From JASHUC01 sp035523875 (GTDB taxonomy: Bacteria; Pseudomonadota; Gammaproteobacteria; Steroidobacterales; Steroidobacteraceae): 64,000 nt of DNA. Positions within the stretch are counted from its first letter, which is position 1. Each line of letters opens with the position of its first letter. The notes below the pieces were generated by a model that worked only from the letters and a program-made list of their open reading frames with translations, made no database searches and was not told the DNA's origin. The position numbers and the translations under genes were made by a program. The DNA lies in NCBI GenBank assembly GCA_035523875.1, contig DATKPY010000014.1:4647-68646 (forward strand). Direction: 5' to 3'. This document shows, piece by piece, positions 26,873-39,000 of this stretch.

Positions 26873-28630
26873 TCATGCGAGCGCGCGCGTCGGCCGCACC
26901 GACTGGTCTTGAGCCTCGGCCGTCTCGAGGCGGTAGCCTGCGACCATGGCGTTGAGCGCGCGCACCTGATCGACGATCGATTCGCTCGCCACGGCGGTCT
27001 GCTCGACCAGCGAGGCATTCTGCTGCGTCATGGCGTCCATCTGCATCACGGTGCGGCTCGCGTGCTCGATGCCGCGCGACTGCTCCTGGCTCGCGGTCGC
27101 GATCTCGGCGACGAGCGCGGTCGCCTTGCGCACCGCCGCGACGATCTCCGTGAGCGCGCGCCCCGACTCCTCCACGAGCCGGCTCCCCTCGCCCACCCGC
27201 GCCACGCTGTCCTGGATGAGCGCCTTGATCTCCTTCGCCGCCGTGGCGCTGCGGCCGGCGAGGTTGCGCACCTCGCTCGCGACCACAGCGAATCCGCGCC
27301 CCTGCTCCCCGGCGCGCGCGGCTTCCACTGCCGCATTGAGCGCGAGCAGATTCGTCTGGAACGCGATCGCGTCGATCACGCCGATGATGTCGGCGATCTT
27401 GCGCGCGGCCGCATTGATCCCTCCCATCGCGTTCACGGCCGAGCCGACCACCGAGCCCCCCCGCTCCGCGCGATCGCACGCTGCCGTGACGAGCTCGTTC
27501 GCGCGGGCTGCGTTGGCGGCAGTCTGCTTGACCGACTGCGCCATCGACTCCATGAGCGAGGCGGCCTGCTTGAGGCTCGAGGCCTGCTCATCGGCATGGC
27601 GCGCAAGATCGGAATTGCCGTTGCCGATCTGCTCGGCCCCGGTCTGCACCTCGTCCGAGACGAGCTTGATCCGCCCGACGAGCTCGGCCACCACATCCAT
27701 GAGCGCATTCACGCCGCGGAAGAGCGCCGCGAGCTCGCCCATCTCGCCCTCGAGCGACAGCCGGCGGGTAAGATCGCCCTCCGTCGCCGCAGCCATCACG
27801 CCGTGAGTCTCCTGCACTGCGCGCTTCAACTGCTCCGCAAAGCGCACCTGCGCGGTGATATCGGTCGCGTACTGCACGACCTTGAAGGGCTTGCCCTCGG
27901 CATCGAGGATGGGGTTGTAGCTCCCCTGGATCCAAACTTCGCGACCGCCCTTGGCGATGCGCTTGTAGCGTCCGGCGTCGTACTCCCCGCGCGCGAGGCG
28001 CGCCCAGAATGCGCCCTGCTCGGCGCTCTCGCTCGAGCCCGGCTCGACGAGCATCAGGTGGTGCGCGCCCCGCAGCTCCTCGAGCGCGTAACCCATGATG
28101 GCGAGGAGATTCTGATTCGCGCTGCGGATCGTGCCGTTGAGCTCGAACTCGATCACGGCCTGCGAGCGCGAGATGGCCGCGAGCTGACCGAGGCCGTCGG
28201 AAAGCCGGATCATCTGTTCGGTCACGTCGACCGTGTGCTTGACCACCTTGTAGGGACGGCCGAAGCGGCCGAGGATGGGATAGTAGGTCGCCTGAACCCA
28301 CACCACGCGGCCCTGCTTGCCCATCCGCTTGTACTGTGCCGACTGCGGCTCGCCGCGACGCAACCGTTCCCAGAACTCCCGATACTCGGGCGTGCGGCTG
28401 TAGGCAGGGTCCACGAACAGGCGGTGGTGCGCGCCGCGCAGCTCCGAGCGCGAGTAGCCCGACGCCTTCACGAAGTTCTCGTTCGCGCCGAGCACGTTCC
28501 CCTGCATGTCGAACTCGATGACGGGCAGCACCCTCCCGAAGGCCTGGACCTGCCGCCGCATGTCCGCACATCCCCATACGGCCGCCACCAGCCGCCGCAT
28601 CGACCGACCGAGCCGTTCGAGAGCATTCAA
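26873..28630 (-). CDS. soluble methyl-accepting chemotaxis protein with two PAS domains
   Basis: This 585-residue receptor has two PAS domains, about residues 28-145 (FDMQGNVLGANENFVKASGY) and 150-270 (FELNGTIRSANQNLLAIMGY), each ending in a PAC-like segment. The C-terminal signalling domain shows the hairpin tip DAIAFQTNLLALNAAVEAAR and GRGFAVVASEVRNLAGRSA. No transmembrane helix is present, so it is a cytoplasmic energy or redox sensor rather than a ligand receptor. A TTG start at 28630 is assigned by frame, with ATG 28600 a reasonable alternative. No other chemotaxis gene lies in the window. It is divergent from double-NTF2 paralog 3. Confidence 0.9.
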   Translation of the reverse strand: MNALERLGRSMRRLVAAVWGCADMRRQVQAFGRVLPVIEFDMQGNVLGANENFVKASGYSRSELRGAHHRLFVDPAYSRTPEYREFWERLRRGEPQSAQYKRMGKQGRVVWVQATYYPILGRFGRPYKVVKHTVDVTEQMIRLSDGLGQLAAISRSQAVIEFELNGTIRSANQNLLAIMGYALEELRGAHHLMLVEPGSSESAEQGAFWARLARGEYDAGRYKRIAKGGREVWIQGSYNPILDAEGKPFKVVQYATDITAQVRFAEQLKRAVQETHGVMAAATEGDLTRRLSLEGEMGELAALFRGVNALMDVVAELVGRIKLVSDEVQTGAEQIGNGNSDLARHADEQASSLKQAASLMESMAQSVKQTAANAARANELVTAACDRAERGGSVVGSAVNAMGGINAAARKIADIIGVIDAIAFQTNLLALNAAVEAARAGEQGRGFAVVASEVRNLAGRSATAAKEIKALIQDSVARVGEGSRLVEESGRALTEIVAAVRKATALVAEIATASQEQSRGIEHASRTVMQMDAMTQQNASLVEQTAVASESIVDQVRALNAMVAGYRLETAEAQDQSVRPTRALA

Positions 28631-28780
28631 AGCCGTAACCTGCCGTCTCGCGCGGGAGACCCGCCCCCGGTCTTATGTATCGGCCGAGCAGGGGTCCGAT
28701 TGATGCGATGCACGTCGCAATATCGGAAAGGATTTCCTGCCGCTACACTCGCTTGGCTTTCACACCTCGAGGTGGCTCTC

Positions 28781-29728
28781 ATGACTGTCCTGCCACGCTC
28801 CGCTCGACGGCTCGGACTGCCCGTCTGCGCGGCCGCCCTCGTGCTCGCCCTGCCGGCCGCCCAGGGCCGCGAGGGTCCCTCCTGTGACAAGGCCTGCATG
28901 GAGCGGATCGGCGATGAGTACCGCGCGGCGTATGTGAAGCATGACCCGCGCCTCGCTCCGATCGCCCCCCACGTGCGCTTCACCGAGAACAACGTGGAGA
29001 TGCGCTTCCCGGACGGCAGCTGGGACACGGTGACGCAGGAGATCGGCCCGGCGCTCACCGTGAGCGACCCCGCGAGCGGCAATGTCGGCATCTACACCAC
29101 CATCATGCAGAACGACACGCCCGGGTTCCTCGCCGTGCGGCTCAAGATCGCAGACGGGCGAATCGTCGAGATCGAGCACATGCTCTCCACGCGCCGCAAC
29201 CTGAGCGGGCCACCGACGCCGATCGGGGATGTGCACACGTTCCATCACGACCCCGACCTCGCGCGCAGCGTTCCGCCGGCCGAGCGCGCCACACGGGCGC
29301 GCCTGGTCGAGCTCGCCGATGGCTACTTCTCCACCCTGCAGAACAACAACGGCGCAATCCGCGGTACCCGCTTCGCCGCGGATGCCATCAGACAGGAGAA
29401 TGGACTCAAGTTCACCGACATCGAGAAGGGCTTTCGCCTCGGCTACTATCGGTTCAACGCGCGCGTGCGCGATCGCGACTACTTCCTCGTCGATGTGGAA
29501 CGCGGCATCGTGATGAGCCGTGCGTTCATCGATCACAAGGGCGTGCTCGACTGGTACACCCTCACCGACGGCACGCGCCGGCGCTCGCCGTTCCGCGAGC
29601 CGCAGACCTGGGCGCTGCTCGAGCTGTTCAAGATCAAGAACGACGAGATCACGAGCGTCGAGACCACATTCACGGCCGCGCCCTACTACATGCGCTCGCC
29701 ATGGACCGTGCACCCCGATGCGCCATGA
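28781..29728 (+). CDS. exported double-NTF2-like protein, paralog 3 (CxxxC family)
   Basis: This 315-residue protein has a signal peptide ending near AAQG and the pair C35/C39 in SCDKACMERIG. The first half has DEYRAAYVKHDPRLAPIA, VRFTENNVEMRF and AVRLKIADGRIVEIEHM; the second has ELADGYFSTL, TRFAADAIRQENGLKF and LFKIKNDEITSVETTF. Unlike paralogs 1 and 2, it lacks both cysteines in the second half. ATG 28781 is preceded by GAGGTGG. The gene is alone on its strand, between the divergent chemoreceptor and the convergent YceI gene. It is the most diverged of the four copies. Confidence 0.85.
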   Translation: MTVLPRSARRLGLPVCAAALVLALPAAQGREGPSCDKACMERIGDEYRAAYVKHDPRLAPIAPHVRFTENNVEMRFPDGSWDTVTQEIGPALTVSDPASGNVGIYTTIMQNDTPGFLAVRLKIADGRIVEIEHMLSTRRNLSGPPTPIGDVHTFHHDPDLARSVPPAERATRARLVELADGYFSTLQNNNGAIRGTRFAADAIRQENGLKFTDIEKGFRLGYYRFNARVRDRDYFLVDVERGIVMSRAFIDHKGVLDWYTLTDGTRRRSPFREPQTWALLELFKIKNDEITSVETTFTAAPYYMRSPWTVHPDAP

Positions 29729-29748
29729 TTCGCGCTGGCGCCGCGTGA

Positions 29749-30330
29749 CTAATCGGTCTTGAGCGCCTCCACCTGGATCGCGAACCGCACCCAATCGCCG
29801 GTCATCTTCACGTCCAAGCCCATGCCGAAGTCGCTGCGATTGATCTGCGCTCGTGCATCGGCGCCGCACACCTCGCGATTGAACATCGGATGGATGATGC
29901 ATTTGAACTCGTCGATCTTGAGCACGACGGGGCGCGAGACGCCGTGGAGCGTGAGCACACCGTCGACCTCCGTCGGCCGATCGCCCTGGAACTTCATTCT
30001 GTCGGCCTTATAGGTGATCGTCGGATACTTGGCGACATCGAAGAAATCCGCAGTCTTCATGTGCTCGTTGAGAGCCGGATTGCCGAAATCGATCGAGCTC
30101 GCGTCCATGACGATGTCGACGCTCCCGGACTTGGCTTGCCGATCGAGCACGATGGTGCCGGAGATGGTGTGATCGAGCTTGCCGCGCCAAATCGAGATGC
30201 CCTCGATGTGCGGCGCCTCGAAGCTCGGATAGGTATGCTGAGGATCGATCGTGTACGTCACGGGTGCCGCAAGCGCCGCAGCGGCGCCGCACGTGGTCAT
30301 GAGGACGGCAGTGAACAAGCGTATGCGCAC
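29749..30330 (-). CDS. YceI-family periplasmic lipid-binding protein
   Basis: This 193-residue protein has a signal peptide (cleavage near LAA-APVTY) and the YceI lipocalin-like fold. The signature runs YTIDPQHTYPSFEAPHIEG at the mature N-terminus, then MDASSIDFGNPALNEHMKTADFFDV and TLHGVSRPVVL. YceI proteins bind polyprenoid or fatty-acyl ligands in the periplasm. The two cysteines (FKCIIHP and EVCGAD) could form a disulphide. It ends 20 bases from paralog 3, converging with it, and has its own promoter region of about 60 bases before the next leftward gene. Confidence 0.93.
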   Translation of the reverse strand: MRIRLFTAVLMTTCGAAAALAAPVTYTIDPQHTYPSFEAPHIEGISIWRGKLDHTISGTIVLDRQAKSGSVDIVMDASSIDFGNPALNEHMKTADFFDVAKYPTITYKADRMKFQGDRPTEVDGVLTLHGVSRPVVLKIDEFKCIIHPMFNREVCGADARAQINRSDFGMGLDVKMTGDWVRFAIQVEALKTD

Positions 30331-30389
30331 GGATCCTTACTCCTTACTCACGACTTCGATCGCGCCCATGCATTGTAGCGGCTCGACCG

Positions 30390-31070
<681 letters not shown>

Positions 31071-31197
31071 GCGGGTGCGGCGGCGGCGGCGGCACACCGC
31101 AAACGAGGCATTCACGCCGCGGCGCCGGGTGCCATACTTTAGCATCCTCGGACTCCGCGCGAGCTCCACCGACCGTCCCAAGCCGAGCCGTCTTGCA

Positions 31198-32625
31198 ATG
31201 GCCAGGATCCGCGCCATTTCAGCCGCCGTTCTCTGGCGCCGCTCCATGCTGATCGCGCTCATCGTCGCGTGCGCGTTCTTCATGGAGAGCCTCGACGCGA
31301 CCATCATCGTCACCGCCGTGCCGGCGATCGGGCAGAGCTTCGGCACCGCCGCGACGCGCGTGAGTCTCGCCATCACCGCCTACGTGCTCGCGACCGCGGC
31401 GTGCATTCCGGCGAGCGGCTGGCTCGCCGATCGCGTCGGGGCGCGCGATCTGTTTGCCTCGGCCATCGGGCTGTTCACGGCTGCCTCCATGGTCTGCGGT
31501 GTGGCGCCCACGTTCTCCGCCTTCATCGCGGCGCGCATCGTGCAGGGAAGTGCCGCCGCGATGATGTCCCCGGTCGGCCGACTGGTGGTCCTGCGCAACA
31601 CGGAGAAGCGCGATCTGATGCAGGCACTCTCGACCCTGGTATGGCCCGCGCTGTTCGCACCGGTGCTCGGGCCGCCGCTCGGCGGGCTCATCACGAGCGC
31701 GCTCTCGTGGCGCTGGATCTTCTACGTGAACGTGCCGCTCGGGATCGCGGGCATCGCGCTGGTGCTCGCCTTCATTCCGAATCAACGCGCCGTCGAGCGC
31801 ACCGCGTTCGATGGGCGCGGGTTTGCGCTCATGGGCGTGACGCTCGCGAGCCTCGCCTACGGGGTCGATCTCGTCGGGGCGAGCGGTTCGGACATTCCCC
31901 TCGGGCTCGGACTCATCGCCGCGGCGCTCGCCACCGGCTTTCTCGCCGTGCGGCACTTGGGCTCGACGCGAGATCCGCTCGTACGGCTCGCATCCCTGCG
32001 GGTGCCGACGTTCTTCGCGGGCGCGGTCTCCGGAGGCACGCTCTCGCGCGCCGCCATCAGCGCAACCCCGTTCCTGCTGCCCCTCATGTTCCAAGTCGGC
32101 TTCGGTGTCTCGCCGGTCGTCTCCGGACTGCTGTTGCTCATCTACATGGCCGCAAATCTCTCCATGAAGGCGCTCACCAATCCGATCCTGAGGCGCTTCG
32201 GGATGCGCAGTGTCCTCATCGTCAACGGCGCGCTCGCCTCCGCGTGCATCGCGGCGTGTGCGCTCATCTCCCCGAGCCTGCCGCGTGCATTGAGCGGACT
32301 CATCCTCGCCCTCGCAGGCGCGAGCCGCTCGATGCAATTCACAGCCATCAGCTTCGTGAGCTTCGCCGACATCGCTCCCGAGGAGCGCGCCTCGGCGAGT
32401 GTGCTCTCCTCGCTCACGCAGCAGATCAGCATGGGAATGGGTGTGGCCGTCGGCGCGCTCATGCTCAACTTCAGCCGCCTGCTGCGCCATGGCGCCGGAC
32501 TCGGACTCCACGACTTCCGGCTCGCGCTGGTGCTCGCCGGGGCAATGAGCGCCCTCGCGCTCCCCGCCTACGCGCGCCTCGCACCGGATGCGGGCGCGGA
32601 GCTGAGCGGTCACCGGCCCGCGTAG
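31198..32625 (+). CDS. MFS multidrug transporter, DHA2/EmrB-like
   Basis: This 475-residue polytopic protein resembles the DHA2 drug:proton antiporters. Helix 1 carries FMESLDATIIVTAVPAIG, which is the EmrB-type motif, followed by SGWLADRVGARDLF (motif A) and the antiporter motif C region LGPPLGGLITSALSWRWIFY. About twelve to fourteen helices are predicted. ATG 31198 gives a short cytoplasmic N-terminus before helix 1; ATG 31246 is the other option. It is divergent from the RutB-like hydrolase and ends 87 bases before icd. No membrane-fusion partner is encoded beside it. Confidence 0.9.
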   Translation: MARIRAISAAVLWRRSMLIALIVACAFFMESLDATIIVTAVPAIGQSFGTAATRVSLAITAYVLATAACIPASGWLADRVGARDLFASAIGLFTAASMVCGVAPTFSAFIAARIVQGSAAAMMSPVGRLVVLRNTEKRDLMQALSTLVWPALFAPVLGPPLGGLITSALSWRWIFYVNVPLGIAGIALVLAFIPNQRAVERTAFDGRGFALMGVTLASLAYGVDLVGASGSDIPLGLGLIAAALATGFLAVRHLGSTRDPLVRLASLRVPTFFAGAVSGGTLSRAAISATPFLLPLMFQVGFGVSPVVSGLLLLIYMAANLSMKALTNPILRRFGMRSVLIVNGALASACIAACALISPSLPRALSGLILALAGASRSMQFTAISFVSFADIAPEERASASVLSSLTQQISMGMGVAVGALMLNFSRLLRHGAGLGLHDFRLALVLAGAMSALALPAYARLAPDAGAELSGHRPA

Positions 32626-32682
32626 GCCCAGTGCCGCGTCTGCGCGCTGCGGCCGGCGGCGCTTGGCACCGCGCGAGCCTGA

Positions 32683-32691
32683 TATATTAGC
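32683..32691 (+). promoter_or_regulatory. possible -10 element for isocitrate dehydrogenase gene
   Basis: TATATTAGC lies 21 bases before the ATG of the isocitrate dehydrogenase gene. TTGGCA at 32663 is -35-like but only 14 bases away, which is short. The same nine bases occur upstream of katG. Only the AT-rich hexamer in an otherwise GC-rich gap supports the call. Confidence 0.3.
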
Positions 32692-32712
32692 TGCGCCCGC
32701 CCGAGGTATCCC

Positions 32713-34938
<2,226 letters not shown>

Positions 34939-34951
34939 CGGCACCGGCCGT

Positions 34952-35896
34952 TCACCACCCCGGCCGCTGCCGATACGGCAGGAGCGACACATAGGCGAAG
35001 ATGTCGTGGATCTTCCCGCCGCGAATCTTGAACGTCTCGATGATCTCGGTCGTGTTCGGGTAGGATGCGAGACTGAATCCGCTGCGCGGAGCGCCTGCGG
35101 CGCGGCGTGCGGGCGGTCGGATGTCGCCGGGATGCTGAAACATCACCACCGCGTAGACGATGCCGCGCTCGGGATCGACCAGCAGGAAGCGGCGATTCGT
35201 GATCTCGTGGATATAGGCGTAGAGCCTCGCGTTGAACTGCGCGCGCGCGCTCACGGCCGGGCGTGTCGCGGTGGCCGGTGCGGGTGCCGTCTGCGCACCG
35301 TTCTCGATGCGCACGCAGTCCTCCGCGAACGGCACGATATCGCCGTCGCCTCGCACGATACCGTTGAAGTACTGATCGGCATCGTCGATGAGCGCCGCGC
35401 GCGAGCTGCGCTCGCTCTCGGGCACGGGCTCCTCCCACAGCGGATCCGCAGTGACGAGCCGGTCGAACGATCCGTGTATTCCGCTCGCCTGGCGCACCAC
35501 GAACTGCTCGATCTCGGTCAGGCGCCTGCCGCGCTCCTTGAGCCGCACGCCGAGCAGCGCCGTCACCCCATTTTCGGATGCGGTGCCGTAGAACGCGGCC
35601 TGCCCGCTCGCCGGGTCTTCGATGTAGAGCTTAAATGTGCCGAGCCCGTCGATGGTCTGCCACAGCCCATCCCCGAGCGACATCCGGTTGGTGTTCTCCG
35701 TGAATCTGACGCCGGGCGCAACCGGCAGACGCGACGGATCGTGCGCGACGAGCGCCGCAAGGTACTGGTCCATCAGTCCCTTGAGGCAGCTGCGCTCACA
35801 GTGCGGGCCCTGGGGCGCCGCGAGCGCCACGGTGCACGCGAGCGAGGCGCTCGCGAGTAGCGTCGCGCCCATCCGTTTCGGCTGGTTCCTGCTCAT
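34952..35896 (-). CDS. exported double-NTF2-like protein, paralog 4 (CxxxC family)
   Basis: This 314-residue protein has a signal peptide ending near ALA-APQG and the pair C33/C37 in HCERSCLKGLM. The first half reads DQYLAALVAHDPSRLPVA, VRFTENTNRM and GLWQTIDGLGTFKLYIEDP; the second reads DADQYFNGIV, PFAEDCVRIENGAQT and FKIRGGKIHDIFAY. Half two retains only one of the two extra cysteines seen in paralogs 1 and 2. GGGAGG precedes ATG 35896, which overlaps the stop of the upstream MFS transporter gene (ATGA), so transporter and exported protein are coupled. That link hints at uptake of the family's ligand. Confidence 0.85.
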   Translation of the reverse strand: MSRNQPKRMGATLLASASLACTVALAAPQGPHCERSCLKGLMDQYLAALVAHDPSRLPVAPGVRFTENTNRMSLGDGLWQTIDGLGTFKLYIEDPASGQAAFYGTASENGVTALLGVRLKERGRRLTEIEQFVVRQASGIHGSFDRLVTADPLWEEPVPESERSSRAALIDDADQYFNGIVRGDGDIVPFAEDCVRIENGAQTAPAPATATRPAVSARAQFNARLYAYIHEITNRRFLLVDPERGIVYAVVMFQHPGDIRPPARRAAGAPRSGFSLASYPNTTEIIETFKIRGGKIHDIFAYVSLLPYRQRPGW

Positions 35897-37263
35897 GACG
35901 CCTCCCATAGCGCAGTCGAGGATTTCGGCGCCGGCTCGCCTGCGAGGTCGACATGCTTGGTCTCCGGCCCCGCGAGCGCGCCGAGGCACAGCAGCAACCC
36001 CCCGAGCGCGAGCAACGCAATCGGTGTGAGCGGATAGGCGATCCATCGGGCGAGCCCGAGCATGTAGAACGAGTAAAGGCCCGGCAGCGCCGCTGCGAGG
36101 CTGAAACTGATCCCATAGCCGCTCGCGCGAATCTCCGTTCGGAAGCTCTCCGTCAGGTACGCTGTGATCACCGGCCAGAGGAGCATGGAGAGCCCGATGA
36201 CGAGCGCGACGAGACCCACGAGCGTCGCGGGCGCCCGATACCCGCCGGCAATCAATAAATAGTAAAGAACGCACACCGGGGCGAGATTGACGATGCCACC
36301 CAGCAGGATCGTCCTGCGCCGGCCTATCTGTTGACCGAGCATGCCGATGAGCGGAAACGCGGGAATGACGCAGCCGGCGCCGAGCAGAATGCCGGCGTTC
36401 ACCTGTGCCGTGCTGGCGCCGAGCACAGTCCCGAGCACGCCCGGCAGCGCGCCGACGGTCGCATCGAGCGTGAGCCAGGCGCCGCTCATGACCACGAACA
36501 GCTGCGCCAGGCGCGCACGGTTCGAGCGGGCGAAGAGCTCACGCAAGGGCGCATTGCCCCGCGAGGAGGCATGCCAGACGTCCGACTCCGGAACTCTGAG
36601 GAAGTAATAGAGAAAGAGTCCGCCGCCGAGCAGGGCACCGACGCCGAACGGAATGCGCCAGCCCCATACCGCATAGTGCGACTCCGGGCCACCGAGCGGT
36701 ATCAGTCGCAGCAGCGCCGAGCCGAGCAGCGAGATGCACACGAGCGCTGCGGGGTAGCCCACATGAATGAGCGCCGCGTCGACCCCCCTGCGCTCCTTGC
36801 GCGAGTACTCCATGGCGAGCGGATTGGCAGCCGTGTACTCCCCGCCCACGAACGCCCCGGCGATGAGGCGCAGCACGAGCAGCGCTGCGATCGCCGCATC
36901 GCCCCACGCCGCCTGGCCTGGCAGCAGCCCGATGAGCAATGTCGCGACCGAGAAACCGCACGCCGAGACGAGCGTTGCGCGGCGGCGCCCGAGTCGATCG
37001 CCAAAATGACCGAAGATGAACGCGCCGATCGGGCGACCGATGAGCGAGACCGCGAAGGTGAGCGAGAGGATCGTCGCGCGGCCCTGAGCCCCGATGCCGG
37101 GCGGTACGAAGTAGACGAGCGCCGGGGCAAGTACGGTGATCGGCAGATAGATCTCGAACATGTCGACGAAGAAGCCGAAGTACGCCGCCCGCACGGCGCT
37201 GCGCGCAATTCGCTCGCGCGATTGTCCGGTGAGCAGTTGGGCGCGCTCCATATGGACGTTCAC
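35893..37263 (-). CDS. MFS metabolite:proton symporter (MHS/sugar-porter type)
   Basis: This 456-residue transporter has twelve helices with motifs typical of the metabolite:H+ symporter group: YFGFFVDMFEIYLPI in helix 1, GAFIFGHFGDRLGRRRATL after helix 2, and VGGEYTAANPLAMEYSRKERRG around helix 5. It probably imports an organic acid or an aromatic/terpenoid acid. The start at 37263 is an alternative to ATG 37251, which is closer to helix 1. Its stop overlaps the start of paralog 4. The degenerate Baeyer-Villiger monooxygenase lies just upstream in the opposite direction, suggesting an older catabolic cluster. Confidence 0.9.
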   Translation of the reverse strand: MNVHMERAQLLTGQSRERIARSAVRAAYFGFFVDMFEIYLPITVLAPALVYFVPPGIGAQGRATILSLTFAVSLIGRPIGAFIFGHFGDRLGRRRATLVSACGFSVATLLIGLLPGQAAWGDAAIAALLVLRLIAGAFVGGEYTAANPLAMEYSRKERRGVDAALIHVGYPAALVCISLLGSALLRLIPLGGPESHYAVWGWRIPFGVGALLGGGLFLYYFLRVPESDVWHASSRGNAPLRELFARSNRARLAQLFVVMSGAWLTLDATVGALPGVLGTVLGASTAQVNAGILLGAGCVIPAFPLIGMLGQQIGRRRTILLGGIVNLAPVCVLYYLLIAGGYRAPATLVGLVALVIGLSMLLWPVITAYLTESFRTEIRASGYGISFSLAAALPGLYSFYMLGLARWIAYPLTPIALLALGGLLLCLGALAGPETKHVDLAGEPAPKSSTALWEAS

Positions 37264-37398
37264 CGGACCAATTCTACGCGGCAGCGGGCGGATCGGAAGC
37301 GGAGGATAGTCCGGGCAATACGGAGCCGTTCGCCGCAGCGCCCGCGTGAGCGAGCGCGGGTAGCCGCGACTCCGCTAGAATCCCACCGGCGGCGCGAT

Positions 37399-37865
37399 GG
37401 CCGGCGGACGTGGTACTGGAACCGGTATCCCGGAGCCCGGTGCGACGTAGAGAGCATGGCATATTCGTATTCGTTCTCGCCGGAGCTCGAGCGAGAATGG
37501 GTGTGGGCCGAGCGCTACGCCACCCAGGGTGAGATCCTGCGCTATCTCCTCATGGCGACAGGCCGCCTGTTGCAGCCACGCGTTCCGCCGCTTCCAGGCC
37601 CCGACTCGTTCCGCGGGGCCGTCTATCAAACGAGCGACTGGCCCAATGCATCCCGCCGAGTGGATCCCGATCATTGCGCAGCACGCCGCGGAACTCACCG
37701 CATTCCAGCGCACGCCGTACCTCAGCGTGCCTGCGCACAATCGCCCGCTCGATCCGACGGCGCGACGGGCGCTGATGGAGAACTATGCGCCCTTCAGGAA
37801 AGGGCTTCGCACGGGCTTCACGTCGCGACTGCCCGTCGAAACACCGCAACCCTCGGCGCTCGATC
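37399..37865 (+). pseudogene. Baeyer-Villiger/flavin-containing monooxygenase remnant
   Basis: Two pieces of a Baeyer-Villiger monooxygenase are readable here in different frames. Frame 1 gives TWYWNRYPGARCDVESMAYS and then ATQGEILRYL joined directly to MATGRLLQPRVPPLPGPDSF, which skips about 50 residues of the usual protein. After about 37650 the homology continues in frame 2 with WIPIIAQHAAELTAFQRTP and ALMENYAPFRKGLRTGFTS, which follow the lost second Rossmann motif. The N-terminal FAD-binding region and the C-terminal half are also gone. Several deletions and a frameshift make function impossible. No continuous protein is encoded. Confidence 0.85.
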
Positions 37866-38138
37866 GTCGCGGGCGTGTTTCCTCCGCCGGGCGCTGCGCT
37901 CACGATGCGGCTTCCGCCAAGCCGGGTGAGTGTGGAGGTGAGCCGCGAGCTGAGTCCTACGGAGCGGGCTCCCCGCGCGCGCATGAGGTGGAACTTCGCA
38001 GACCCCCAGGAGTCTCAAGCGTTGCAGGTCCGCGTTGCCATCAGATGATGCGCGCGTGATCCCGTCGCGAGCAGAGCGATAATGATTCCACGGGCACCGG
38101 GCGCATCCATCTGACTGTTGTGGATGGAGGTTCGAGTG
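37866..38138. other. unassigned stretch after monooxygenase remnant
   Basis: No gene is supported here. One short plus-strand frame ending at 38048 (with SRVSVEVSRELSPTERAPRA) is open and partly plausible, but I recognise no family and it begins inside the pseudogene. It may be another gene scrap. Confidence 0.4.
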
Positions 38139-38795
38139 ATGCGCATTTGCTGCTTCCTGTCGGGACCGATCGTCGTCGGAATCGCTACGATGAGCCTGTC
38201 ACCCATGGCCGCTTGGGCGCAGGGTACGAACGGAGTCGGTCAATTCGAGCTGAGCACCCGGAACGACCCCGAGACGCTCGCGTTTACCAGAGCTCATGAG
38301 CTGCTCGTTTGCAATCGAACCGAGCAGCATCCGATCAATCTCGAATCCCAGCTTCCCCCGTGGGAGGTGCTTGCAGAATCGCCGGCTCGGGCGTCGAGAT
38401 CGCCCGCGACGGCACTGAACGTAAGCTACCGCGGTTCGACACGCCGGCTCGAGCCCGGACAGTGCGACCTGCTGCGCGCTGCGACCGTGCAGATCGGCTC
38501 TGCTTCCGCGCTTTCGGCCACGAGCACGCTCCCGGGCACGGTCCGCGACGTGATTCCCGGTCGGGTCTTACGCGCGGAAATGGCGTCCGACACGCTCGCA
38601 GCGCAACTGCAGCGCGCGGATCAGACGACCCGCGCCGGCACGGCGGAGTTGAATCGTGCCCGCCGAACGCTGGTGCGGGCGACACACGCGCTCGATGCGA
38701 CTCAGCGACTCGAGGCTCGGGTTTGGCGGGATGAGCGCAACGCGGGGCATACGGAGGAGAGCGCGCTCTCGAGCGCCGAACGATCGATCGGGTGA
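38139..38795 (+). CDS. hypothetical exported protein
   Basis: This 218-residue protein has a signal peptide (MRICCFLSGPIVVGIATMSL, cleavage after AWA). The mature part has a first region with two cysteines (LLVCNRTEQHPINLE and GQCDLLRAAT) that may form a disulphide, and a C-terminal region from about residue 150 that is alanine- and arginine-rich and probably helical (LAAQLQRADQTTRAGTAELN). ATG 38139 follows GGAGG by eight bases, better than the in-frame alternatives at 38118 and 38124. I do not recognise a family. It stands alone ahead of the carotenoid oxygenase gene, with a gap of 205 bases. Confidence 0.7.
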   Translation: MRICCFLSGPIVVGIATMSLSPMAAWAQGTNGVGQFELSTRNDPETLAFTRAHELLVCNRTEQHPINLESQLPPWEVLAESPARASRSPATALNVSYRGSTRRLEPGQCDLLRAATVQIGSASALSATSTLPGTVRDVIPGRVLRAEMASDTLAAQLQRADQTTRAGTAELNRARRTLVRATHALDATQRLEARVWRDERNAGHTEESALSSAERSIG

Positions 38796-39000
38796 TGCCG
38801 AGCGAAAACGGCGCTCTCGACCTTAAGAAGGCGGCGCCGGGGATCGCGGCGACGGCATCCCTCCCCCCGAGCGAGCAAGTATTTCAAGGGGCGCAACGCT
38901 CTGCCGGGGGGTCCTCGCGCTATGATTGGCGGGGACGCATTTCCTCGGATGCACCGGGGATCGCGGCCACGCGGCGAGCCTGGAGGCGGGGAGGAGTCAG

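Noticed and set aside
26500..26955. Plus-strand open frame in the gap between chemoreceptor and cytochrome genes
   Set aside because: Proline/arginine-rich with no start signal or family resemblance; it also runs into the chemoreceptor gene on the other strand.
37785..38048. Plus-strand frame after the monooxygenase remnant
   Set aside because: It starts inside the pseudogene and I recognise no family; recorded as unassigned sequence instead.
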